Below, one piece after another: positions 28,108 to 35,246 of a stretch of DNA of 35,246 nt. Origin of the DNA: Pirellulales bacterium. Lineage in GTDB: Bacteria > Planctomycetota > Planctomycetia > Pirellulales > Thermoguttaceae. A model generated the notes under the pieces. The model was not told the origin of the DNA, made no database searches, and was given only the letters and a program-made list of their open reading frames with translations. Positions within the stretch are counted from its first letter, which is position 1; each line of letters begins with the position of its first letter. Position numbers and translations under genes: made by a program. Location: assembly GCA_016933425.1 (NCBI GenBank), contig JAFGAY010000058.1, positions 1 to 35,246 of the forward strand, given 5' to 3'.

Positions 28108-30720
28108 ATGTCAAGATCGAAAGCCGCCGTTCTGATGTTGACGTTACTCCTGTCGGTCAGCACGAGTCCGTTGCCAGCCGAAGAAAATCTTGTTGTTGAT
28201 TTTGGCTATAAGCCGCCCCAGTGGCGCACGGCCATCTGCCCCCCCGACGACCCGTATAAAACGCTGGTCGACGAACAGGGGACGCTCATGCTCCACTACC
28301 CGGGCCGAGTCCGGTGGTTTGGCACGCATGTTTCCGTAAGAGTTGCCGACGAGGCGAAGATCGTCGATCAGCGACTCGTCTCTCCCCGCGTGGCCATCAT
28401 CGAAACCCGGCAGGAAACTCCCGATCTGTCGATCCTTCAAGAGGCGTTCGCCTTGCGCGAGGAAGGCCCGGCCCAACCACGCCGGAAATACGCCGCCCAG
28501 CGCAAGGACGGCTCAACGCTCGAACGCAACTGGGCTCATCCAACGGGCGACGTCACCGATAAACTGTCGTCGATCGCGGTGCATCGCCAGGTCGCGGTTC
28601 AGTATCACATTGAGGTTCCCCGCGGCGCTTCGGCAACAATTGCCCTGGGACTCTGCGAAGGGTGGCACGATCAGCCGGGCCGGCGAGTGCTGGACCTGAA
28701 CGTCGAAGGCGCGCCGGCGCGCCAGGTCGACATGGTCAAGGACCTCGGCAAGAACATCGCCGGCGCGTTCTGGTTCAAAGCGCGGGACGTCGACGGCGAC
28801 GGCCTGATCAATTTACGGGTAGTCGCCGCCGAAAACGCGCAAGACAAGGCGGCTATTCTCAACGGCTTTTGGGTTTTCGACGGCGACGCGGAACAAGACA
28901 GCGCTGCCCTGCTGGCCGGCAGGCTCGACCGCCAGGCGGCCCTGGTCCACTACGCGGGCCAGCGCGACAATGTCTCGCGCAACGACGTCATCCTTGTCCA
29001 CGTCACCAATAAGAGCGCTGTCGCCCAGACGATCGAACCGGAGGTCGTCGTCAACAGCACCCGAAAGATCGAACTGCTCGACGACCACGTTCGCCTCGAC
29101 GGCCACGAAATCGTCACAACAACCCAACCGGTAGCCGCGATCAAGGAAGAAACGCTTAAGGGGATCCGGCAAGCGACCATGACGCTGGCCCCGCTGGTCG
29201 TTCCGCCGGGCAAGACCGTCCGGTTCGCGGTGGTTTATTGCGGGGGCGGGCGGATTGTGCGCAACCCGACCGCCACGGCCGCCGCCGAACAAGCCCGGCG
29301 CGACTGTGAAACGTTTTGGAAAACGGCCAAATTACCTTACGACCGCGTCACCGTGCCCGATCCCGTCATTCAGAGCCTCATCGACAGCTCGATCCGCAAC
29401 ATCTGGCAGGCCCGGGAAATCAAAAACGGCCTGCCCGCATTCCAGGTCGGCGCAACGTGCTACCGGTCGTTGTTTATCGTCGACGGAGCGTTTATTCTCG
29501 AAGCCGCCAGCCTGGTCGGCGCGGGCGACGATACCCGGGCCGGCATCGAATATATGCTCAGCTTCCAGCAGGACGACGGCCGATTTGAAATTTTGCCGCG
29601 TTACCACAAGGAAAACGGTATTGTCCTGTGGACGTGCGTTCGCCACGCCATGCTCACGCAGGACAAGGACTGGCTCCGCTCGGTTTGGCCCAAGCTCGAA
29701 AAGGTTGTCGCTTATATCGAGCATCTTCGCAAACTCAGCTACCAGGACGCGACGCCTTTAAACGATGGGCTGCTGCCCGCCGGCTTTCCCGACGGCGGCA
29801 TCGGGTGGACCGATCACTACGAATACACGAACGTTTACTGGAATCTCCTGGGACTCAAGGCAATCATCCAGGCGGCGCGATGGCTCGACCGAAACGATCA
29901 GGCCGATCAATGGCAGCGGGAATACGATGATTTTCTCGCCGTCTTTCGCAAGGCTGCCCAGCGCGATACGCGGCCCGACATCCACGGAAACCGCTACCTG
30001 CCCATCCTCATGACGATTGAGGATCGCGTCCTCAGGAAGGCCCACGATTGGTATTACCCCTGCAAGGCCCAATGGTCGTTTTGCCATGGCGTTTATCCGG
30101 GCCAGCTTTTCGACAAGAACGATCCGTTGGTCAAAGGCAACCTCGACATGCTCGCCACGTACCTGCGCGAGGGCATGGTCACGACGACCGGCTGGCTAAC
30201 CGACGGAATCTGGAATTATTTTGCCTCGTTCTACGGCCACGCCCTGTTGTGGCAAGGCGACGGCCGCGGGGCTGCGAAACAGCTCTATGCCTTCGCCAAC
30301 CACGCCTCTCCGTTGCTGGCCTGGCTCGAGGAACAAGGCTATCGCGGCGAAACCGCCTATGAAAACGGCGACATGCCCCACAACTGGGCAAGCGCCGAGT
30401 TCGTCCGCTTGGCGATTCACATGCTGGCGCTCGATCGCGGAAACGAAATGCACTTGTTCGAAGGTTTGCCCGTCGAATGGGCCGGACCGGGAATGGTAAC
30501 GCGACTTTCCGGCATCGCCACGCCATTTGGTGAACTCGCGGCCGAGTTAAAGATGAGCGACGACGGCAAATCGGCCACGCTCTCGGTCGAACCGCTCTCC
30601 GATCCGTCGTGCGAAAAGATCGTGGTTCACCTCGGCGGCTGGGCCAGCACCGACGCCGGGGCAACCAAAACGCTCGATCCGAGTAAAAAACACCGGATAA
30701 CCATCCCCATCGTGCGTTGA
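28108..30720 (+). CDS. Secreted six-hairpin ((alpha/alpha)6) glycosidase-like protein, family unresolved
   Basis: Signal peptide MSRSKAAVLMLTLLLSVSTSPLPA; malectin-like stretch VAVQYHIEVPRGASATIALGLCEGWHD; helical-barrel-like SIRNIWQAREIKNGLPAFQVGATCYRSLFIVDGAFILEAA...GDMPHNWASAEFVRLAIHMLALDRGNEMHLFEGLPVEWAGPG. Confidence 0.7.
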   Translation: MSRSKAAVLMLTLLLSVSTSPLPAEENLVVDFGYKPPQWRTAICPPDDPYKTLVDEQGTLMLHYPGRVRWFGTHVSVRVADEAKIVDQRLVSPRVAIIETRQETPDLSILQEAFALREEGPAQPRRKYAAQRKDGSTLERNWAHPTGDVTDKLSSIAVHRQVAVQYHIEVPRGASATIALGLCEGWHDQPGRRVLDLNVEGAPARQVDMVKDLGKNIAGAFWFKARDVDGDGLINLRVVAAENAQDKAAILNGFWVFDGDAEQDSAALLAGRLDRQAALVHYAGQRDNVSRNDVILVHVTNKSAVAQTIEPEVVVNSTRKIELLDDHVRLDGHEIVTTTQPVAAIKEETLKGIRQATMTLAPLVVPPGKTVRFAVVYCGGGRIVRNPTATAAAEQARRDCETFWKTAKLPYDRVTVPDPVIQSLIDSSIRNIWQAREIKNGLPAFQVGATCYRSLFIVDGAFILEAASLVGAGDDTRAGIEYMLSFQQDDGRFEILPRYHKENGIVLWTCVRHAMLTQDKDWLRSVWPKLEKVVAYIEHLRKLSYQDATPLNDGLLPAGFPDGGIGWTDHYEYTNVYWNLLGLKAIIQAARWLDRNDQADQWQREYDDFLAVFRKAAQRDTRPDIHGNRYLPILMTIEDRVLRKAHDWYYPCKAQWSFCHGVYPGQLFDKNDPLVKGNLDMLATYLREGMVTTTGWLTDGIWNYFASFYGHALLWQGDGRGAAKQLYAFANHASPLLAWLEEQGYRGETAYENGDMPHNWASAEFVRLAIHMLALDRGNEMHLFEGLPVEWAGPGMVTRLSGIATPFGELAAELKMSDDGKSATLSVEPLSDPSCEKIVVHLGGWASTDAGATKTLDPSKKHRITIPIVR

Positions 30721-30790
30721 ATTCGGTTGGCCGGGGGAGGCTATCTGGACAACCGGATTATTTTCTTCTCGAATAAAACCTTTCCTTCAT

Positions 30791-30825
30791 CGCCCCACCG
30801 GCCGAACGCCGGTGGGGCGGTTTTG
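30791..30825 (+). terminator. Rho-independent terminator after the glycosidase gene
   Basis: Perfect 12-bp stem CGCCCCACCGGC / GCCGGTGGGGCG, 5-nt loop, followed by GTTTT. Confidence 0.85.
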
Positions 30826-31101
30826 CCAGCCGTCAGTCGCTTCGGCTCATACCTCTCCACCTGTTCTTTTGAGAGGTTCCCACCTCGGGTCGGTTGGATT
30901 CCGCTTTCCTTGGCTGGTTTCTGATAATGACGCAATTTCTTTCGCTATAAGGCTTTACCAATCACAGTGACTTGAGAATCTAAGTCGACGGTTGCAAGTG
31001 GTGGCGTATAGTGATAGATATAAGTCACATAATGCCGTCATATATGCGTGTTTTCTACCATTGCCGGAGGCACGAAACCCCATTTCAACCGGATTAGGCG
31101 G

Positions 31102-31130
31102 TTGATATCCTCCACAGATTAAGGCATACT
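31102..31130 (+). promoter_or_regulatory. Candidate sigma70-type promoter for the BMC operon
   Basis: TTGATA (31102-31107), 17-bp spacer, CATACT (31125-31130), upstream of ATG at 31183. Confidence 0.4.
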
Positions 31131-31182
31131 TGTGAAAGGAATCCTTCGAGAATCAGCCACCCAGGGTGGGAGACGACGGCGG

Positions 31183-31959
31183 ATGCTGGTCGAACAACGG
31201 CGAAATCAACTGTTGGAACTCGTTCGGGCGAAGCGATTTGCCTCGCTGCCCGAGCTGGTCGAGCAATTGTCGGTTTCCGAGTCGACTATCCGTCGCGACC
31301 TAGAGTATCTGGAGGAACAGGGGGCTGCGAAACGTATTCATGGCGGCGTGCTTTACGCGGGCGAGGCGCCCCAATTGGCCCATTTCGAGCAGCAATCGGC
31401 CCATTGGGAGGAAAAGCGAGCCGTCGCCCGGCGCGCCGTCGAATTGATCGAAGAAGGCGATTCCATCCTGCTGGACGGCGGGAGCACGACGTACGAGGTG
31501 GCCCGGCTCTTGGTTGGGCGCCGTCTGCACGTCGTGACGAATTCGCTTCCGGTGGCCAACCTGCTGTCCGGCAACACGGCGAACGACGTCGTGCTGGTCG
31601 GCGGCAACGTTTGTCCGCGATCGGGCGTGATGCATGGGCCGTTGGCCAACGAGATGATTACCGCGCTTCGCGTGCGCAAGGTCATGCTGAGCGTGGCGGG
31701 AATCAACGACGAGGGATTTTTCAACAACAACCTACTGTTCGTCGAAACCGAGCAAGCCATGATCCGCGCGGCCGACGAGGTAATCGTCGTGGCCGACAGT
31801 TCGAAATTCGGCCGGCGGAGCCTGACCCACGTCTGCCGGCTCAACGAGGTCGATCACCTGGTGGTCGATGACGGAATTTCAGACGAGTGGCGAGAAAAAA
31901 TTATCGCGGCCGGCGTCGATCTGAGGATCGGCTGCCAGATCGAGCACGTTGAAGGATAA
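31183..31959 (+). CDS. DeoR family transcriptional regulator (BMC operon)
   Basis: [56 protein letters not shown] (DeoR HTH), [30 protein letters not shown] effector domain. Confidence 0.93.
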   Translation: MLVEQRRNQLLELVRAKRFASLPELVEQLSVSESTIRRDLEYLEEQGAAKRIHGGVLYAGEAPQLAHFEQQSAHWEEKRAVARRAVELIEEGDSILLDGGSTTYEVARLLVGRRLHVVTNSLPVANLLSGNTANDVVLVGGNVCPRSGVMHGPLANEMITALRVRKVMLSVAGINDEGFFNNNLLFVETEQAMIRAADEVIVVADSSKFGRRSLTHVCRLNEVDHLVVDDGISDEWREKIIAAGVDLRIGCQIEHVEG

Positions 31960-31969
31960 AAATCGAACC

Positions 31970-32632
31970 ATGAGCATTGCAGCTTCCCTGGATCGAAGCG
32001 TCGTTGAACAAATTGTTCGCGAGATCGTGCTCGCGCAGACGGGCCGGCGCACCAGCGGGCCCGAGCTGGTCGTGAGCATCTCGGCGCGCCACGTCCACCT
32101 GAGCGACGAGCACGTCGAAACGCTTTTTGGCGCCGGACGCAAGCTGACGCCGGCCAAGGATCTTTTTCAGGAAGGCTATTTCGCGGCCGAGGAGACGGTT
32201 ATGATCGTCGGACCGCGCAAGCGAATGCTGCCGACCGTGCGCATCCTGGGCCCAACCCGCGGCGACAGCCAGGTCGAACTGGCGTTTACCGACTGCATAT
32301 CGCTGGGCATCGACGCACCGGTTCGTCTGAGCGGCGACCACGAGGGAACGCCCGGCTGCGTGCTGGTTGGTCCGGCGGGCGTGGTCGAATTGACCCGGGG
32401 CGTGATCCGCGCCGAGCGCCACGTCCACATGAGCCCGGCCCAGGCGGAGTTTTACGGCGTGAAAAAGGGCGACCTGATGCATCTTCGCGTTCACTCGCCA
32501 TGCCCGACGACGTTCGAGGGCGTGGTAGCGCGGCCGGGCGAAGGATTGAAGCTCGAAGCCCACCTCGACACCGACGAAGGCAACGCGGCCGATTTGGACC
32601 ACGCCACCGGCGTCGAGCTATATAAACCATAG
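31970..32632 (+). CDS. pduL: PduL-type phosphate acyltransferase (BMC-associated)
   Basis: [65 protein letters not shown]; amphipathic N-terminal helix [19 protein letters not shown]. Confidence 0.93.
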   Translation: MSIAASLDRSVVEQIVREIVLAQTGRRTSGPELVVSISARHVHLSDEHVETLFGAGRKLTPAKDLFQEGYFAAEETVMIVGPRKRMLPTVRILGPTRGDSQVELAFTDCISLGIDAPVRLSGDHEGTPGCVLVGPAGVVELTRGVIRAERHVHMSPAQAEFYGVKKGDLMHLRVHSPCPTTFEGVVARPGEGLKLEAHLDTDEGNAADLDHATGVELYKP

Positions 32633-32708
32633 GGGGGTGTATTACCACGCATCCCACCAAAACTTTCGTATCGTACCAATTGGAGTTACCTTTCGGGAGA
32701 AACCCACC

Positions 32709-33014
32709 ATGGCAAAGAAGATGGAAGCGCTGGGCATGATCGAGACCAAGGGATTCGTCACCCTGGTCGAGGCCAGCGACGCGATGATCAAGGCGGCCAA
32801 CGTCGAGTTCCTCGGCTGGGATAAGGTCGGCAGCGGCATGGTCAGCGCATTCGTGACGGGCGACGTGGCCGCCGTCAAGGCGGCGACCGACGCCGGCGCG
32901 GCCGCCGGCGGCCGAATCGGCGAAGTCGTCAGCGTTCAGGTCATTCCCCGGCCGCACGACGACCTGGGAACCTGCTTGAAGTTCCTCGGCGGATGCCCCG
33001 TCGAGAAGAAGTAG
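32709..33014 (+). CDS. BMC-H microcompartment shell protein 1
   Basis: [63 protein letters not shown]...[13 protein letters not shown] is a canonical BMC (Pfam BMC) domain. Confidence 0.96.
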   Translation: MAKKMEALGMIETKGFVTLVEASDAMIKAANVEFLGWDKVGSGMVSAFVTGDVAAVKAATDAGAAAGGRIGEVVSVQVIPRPHDDLGTCLKFLGGCPVEKK

Positions 33015-33045
33015 ACCGTGAGGCGCGCGTTCCACGCACCAATGT

Positions 33046-33067
33046 GTAGGTCAGGCTGTGCCTGACA
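33046..33067 (+). repeat. GTAGGTCAGGC palindromic repeat between the shell protein genes (forward copy)
   Basis: GTAGGTCAGGCTGTGCCTGACA. Confidence 0.85.
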
Positions 33068-33087
33068 CACACAAATAATCCGCGTTC

Positions 33088-33108
33088 GTCAGGCACCGCC
33101 TGACCTAC
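33088..33108 (-). repeat. GTAGGTCAGGC palindromic repeat between the shell protein genes (inverted copy)
   Basis: GTCAGGCACCGCCTGACCTAC, inverted relative to 33046-33067. Confidence 0.85.
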
Positions 33109-33192
33109 ATTCCGCGGATGCGTGCTTGCTCGCATCCTAGACAGACAAAACAAAAGACTATCAAACCTTTCGAGAACAAGGAATCAAACACC

Positions 33193-33462
33193 ATGCAAGA
33201 CGCCATAGGACTTTTGGAAACCCGCGGACTCGTGGCTTTGGTTGAGGCGACCGATGCCATGGCGAAAGCCGCGAACGTGCAGATTGTCAAGCGAGTCGAT
33301 ATCGGCGGCGGCCTGGTCACCACGGTTGTTCGCGGCGACGTCGGCAGCGTTCGCGCGGCGGTCGAAGCCGGGGCCAACGCGGCCAGCGGCGTCGGCGAGC
33401 TCGTGGCCAGCCACATCATTCCCCGGCCGGCCGACGGCGTGATCGAAGCCTACCTCAAGTAA
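33193..33462 (+). CDS. BMC-H microcompartment shell protein 2
   Basis: [64 protein letters not shown]...[12 protein letters not shown]. Confidence 0.96.
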   Translation: MQDAIGLLETRGLVALVEATDAMAKAANVQIVKRVDIGGGLVTTVVRGDVGSVRAAVEAGANAASGVGELVASHIIPRPADGVIEAYLK

Positions 33463-33520
33463 GCCGAGCGATCCGACGGCGCAACGCGCGACGCATCCGA
33501 ACGCATCAGGAGAAACCGCG

Positions 33521-34705
33521 ATGAAGATACTCGTAGCCAATCTCGGCTCGACGAGCTTCAAATATCGCTTGTTCGACATGGACGATCAGCGCCAACTGGC
33601 GCGCGGCGGGATCGAACGCATCGGCTCGGCCGAAAGCCGGTGCACCGTCGAGACCGGGACGCATCACCGCGAGGAGACCACGCGCGTCGCCGATCATGCC
33701 GCGGCGGTTCGCCAGTGCCTGGCCCAACTGACCGATCCGGAGCATGGCTGCCTTGCCGACGCTTCGGAGTTGGCGGCGATCGGATTCAAGGCGGTTCACG
33801 GCGGTCGCTACACCGGGGTCCAGCGCGTCACGGTCGAGTTGCTCGACGAGATGGAAAAAATGAACCATCTGGCCCCGGCCCACAATCCGCCTTACGTGGC
33901 CGCCATGCGTCAACTGGCCGAGCGTTTGCCCGACATCCCGCTGGTCGCCGCCTTCGAGACGGGATTTCACCAGACGATTCCCGAACGCAACCGGACGTAT
34001 GCCGTGCCCTATGAGTGGGCCGACGAGGTGCTGGTTCGCCGCTGGGGCTTTCACGGCGCCAGTCATCGCTATATCGCCGTGCGGACGGCCGAAATCATCG
34101 GCCGCGACGACCTGCGGATCATCTCGTGCCACCTGGGCGGTTCAAGCTCGCTTTGCGCGATCCGCGACGGCCAAAGCGTGGCCAACAGCTTCGGCATGAG
34201 TCCCCAAAGCGGCCTGCCTCACAACAACCGCGTGGGCCTGTTCGATCCTTTCGCCCTGCCGGCCATTATGCGTCATACGGGCAAATCGCTCACCGAGGTG
34301 CTCGAACTGCTGGCAACCCGGGGCGGGCTGCTGGGAATCAGCGGCACGAGCGGCGACCTGCGCGACGTCGAAGCGGCCGCCGCGTCGGGCGACGCCCGAG
34401 CACGGTTGGCCGCCGACGTCCTGGTGACCGAGGTGCGTCATTGGCTCGGCGCGTATCTGGTCGAATTGGGCGGCGCCGACGTGATCGTTTTTACCGGCGG
34501 CATTGGCGAGAATCGCGCCGCATTTCGCGAGTCCGTCTGCCGCGATCTGGACGCCTTCGGCATCGTGCTCGACCCACAAGCCAACCGCGAAGCTCAAGGC
34601 GAAGCCAAAATCAGCGCGGCCGATAGCCGCGTTCAGATTTGGGTTATCCCGACCAACGAAGAGTTGGTCGTCGCACGACAAACCAAGGAGTTGCTCGAGA
34701 ACTAG
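33521..34705 (+). CDS. ackA: Acetate/propionate kinase
   Basis: [92 protein letters not shown]. Confidence 0.96.
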   Translation: MKILVANLGSTSFKYRLFDMDDQRQLARGGIERIGSAESRCTVETGTHHREETTRVADHAAAVRQCLAQLTDPEHGCLADASELAAIGFKAVHGGRYTGVQRVTVELLDEMEKMNHLAPAHNPPYVAAMRQLAERLPDIPLVAAFETGFHQTIPERNRTYAVPYEWADEVLVRRWGFHGASHRYIAVRTAEIIGRDDLRIISCHLGGSSSLCAIRDGQSVANSFGMSPQSGLPHNNRVGLFDPFALPAIMRHTGKSLTEVLELLATRGGLLGISGTSGDLRDVEAAAASGDARARLAADVLVTEVRHWLGAYLVELGGADVIVFTGGIGENRAAFRESVCRDLDAFGIVLDPQANREAQGEAKISAADSRVQIWVIPTNEELVVARQTKELLEN

Positions 34706-34800
34706 GGTGCGAACGAGCACTCGAATCTCGGCCGGGTCGCGTCCCGGCGGCAAAAAACAACCTAGCCGGGCGTCGCCCCGGCCTACGGAGGACAACCATC

Positions 34801-35121
34801 ATGTTCGTCGGCAAGGTAACCGGCTCGCTCGTTTCGACGCAGAAGCTCGAAGCGATGCGCGGCCGCAAAATGTTGCTGGTCGAGCCTTATTGCCTCGACA
34901 AAGAAACCCAGAGCGTCCTTTCGACGATCGGAAAGACGTTCGTGGCCGTCGACACGGTCGGCGCCGGCGAGGGCGAGTTCGTCCTGGTCGTCCAGGGCTC
35001 TAGCGCCCGGCTCACACCCGAGACAAAAGACCTGCCGGTCGACGCCGTGATCGTCGGCATCGTCGATTCGGTCCACGTCCGAAACCAATGCGTTTATTCG
35101 AAAGAGGAATCTAGGGATTAG
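34801..35121 (+). CDS. EutN/CcmL-type BMC-P pentameric vertex protein
   Basis: MFVGKVTGSLVSTQKLEAMRGRKMLLVEPY...FVAVDTVGAGEGEFVLVVQGSSARLTPETKDLPVDAVIVGIVDSVHV; GGAGGA-type RBS upstream. Confidence 0.95.
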   Translation: MFVGKVTGSLVSTQKLEAMRGRKMLLVEPYCLDKETQSVLSTIGKTFVAVDTVGAGEGEFVLVVQGSSARLTPETKDLPVDAVIVGIVDSVHVRNQCVYSKEESRD

Positions 35122-35178
35122 GGATTAGGGATGATTAGGGATTAGGGATTAGGGATGTGAGATTTGAGATTTGAGATT
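35112..35178 (+). repeat. Heptanucleotide tandem arrays: (TAGGGAT)3, GAT, (TAGGGAT)3, then (TGAGATT)3
   Basis: Read directly: 35112-35132 and 35136-35156 each three TAGGGAT units; 35158-35178 three TGAGATT units. Confidence 0.9.
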
Positions 35179-35246
35179 GGAGGTGGACTAAAATCCCCGT
35201 TCATAGCCGCGGGCGGAAGCCCGCGCGAAGCCAACCTCAAGAACAA

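Noticed and set aside
35112-35178. CRISPR array
   Set aside because: The repeats are contiguous heptamers with no spacers; they are simple tandem repeats.

Overview
This 35.2 kb GC-rich window looks like Planctomycetes (Pirellulales-like) chromosome, judged from PEP-CTERM proteins, DUF1559, DUF1080, a squalene-hopene cyclase, and a planctomycete-type bacterial microcompartment (BMC) locus at the right end. Left to right it holds: the C-terminal tail of a Gfo/Idh/MocA-like oxidoreductase; an acidic PEP-CTERM protein; a polytopic DUF1559 protein; a two-gene M16 peptidase pair; a GNAT acetyltransferase; a GH43-like beta-propeller protein; a LamG/dockerin-like PEP-CTERM protein; a NodT-type outer-membrane efflux lipoprotein; an enolase-superfamily enzyme; a GH3 lipoprotein; squalene-hopene cyclase; an alpha/beta hydrolase; a BtaB-like methyltransferase; cysteine synthase; a sodium:solute symporter; a nucleotidyltransferase-GHMP kinase fusion; a DUF1080 - MFS sugar porter - six-hairpin glycosidase cluster; and a BMC operon (DeoR regulator, PduL, two BMC-H shell proteins, acetate kinase, BMC-P vertex protein) that continues past the window edge. 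The strongest non-gene signal is a set of short dispersed palindromic repeats, many starting GTAGG. They occur between genes, including inside the BMC operon, and in several places repeat or low-complexity sequence supplies the last codons and stop of a gene. No CRISPR array, rRNA or tRNA was recognised. All product calls come from reading motifs by eye, with no database search.
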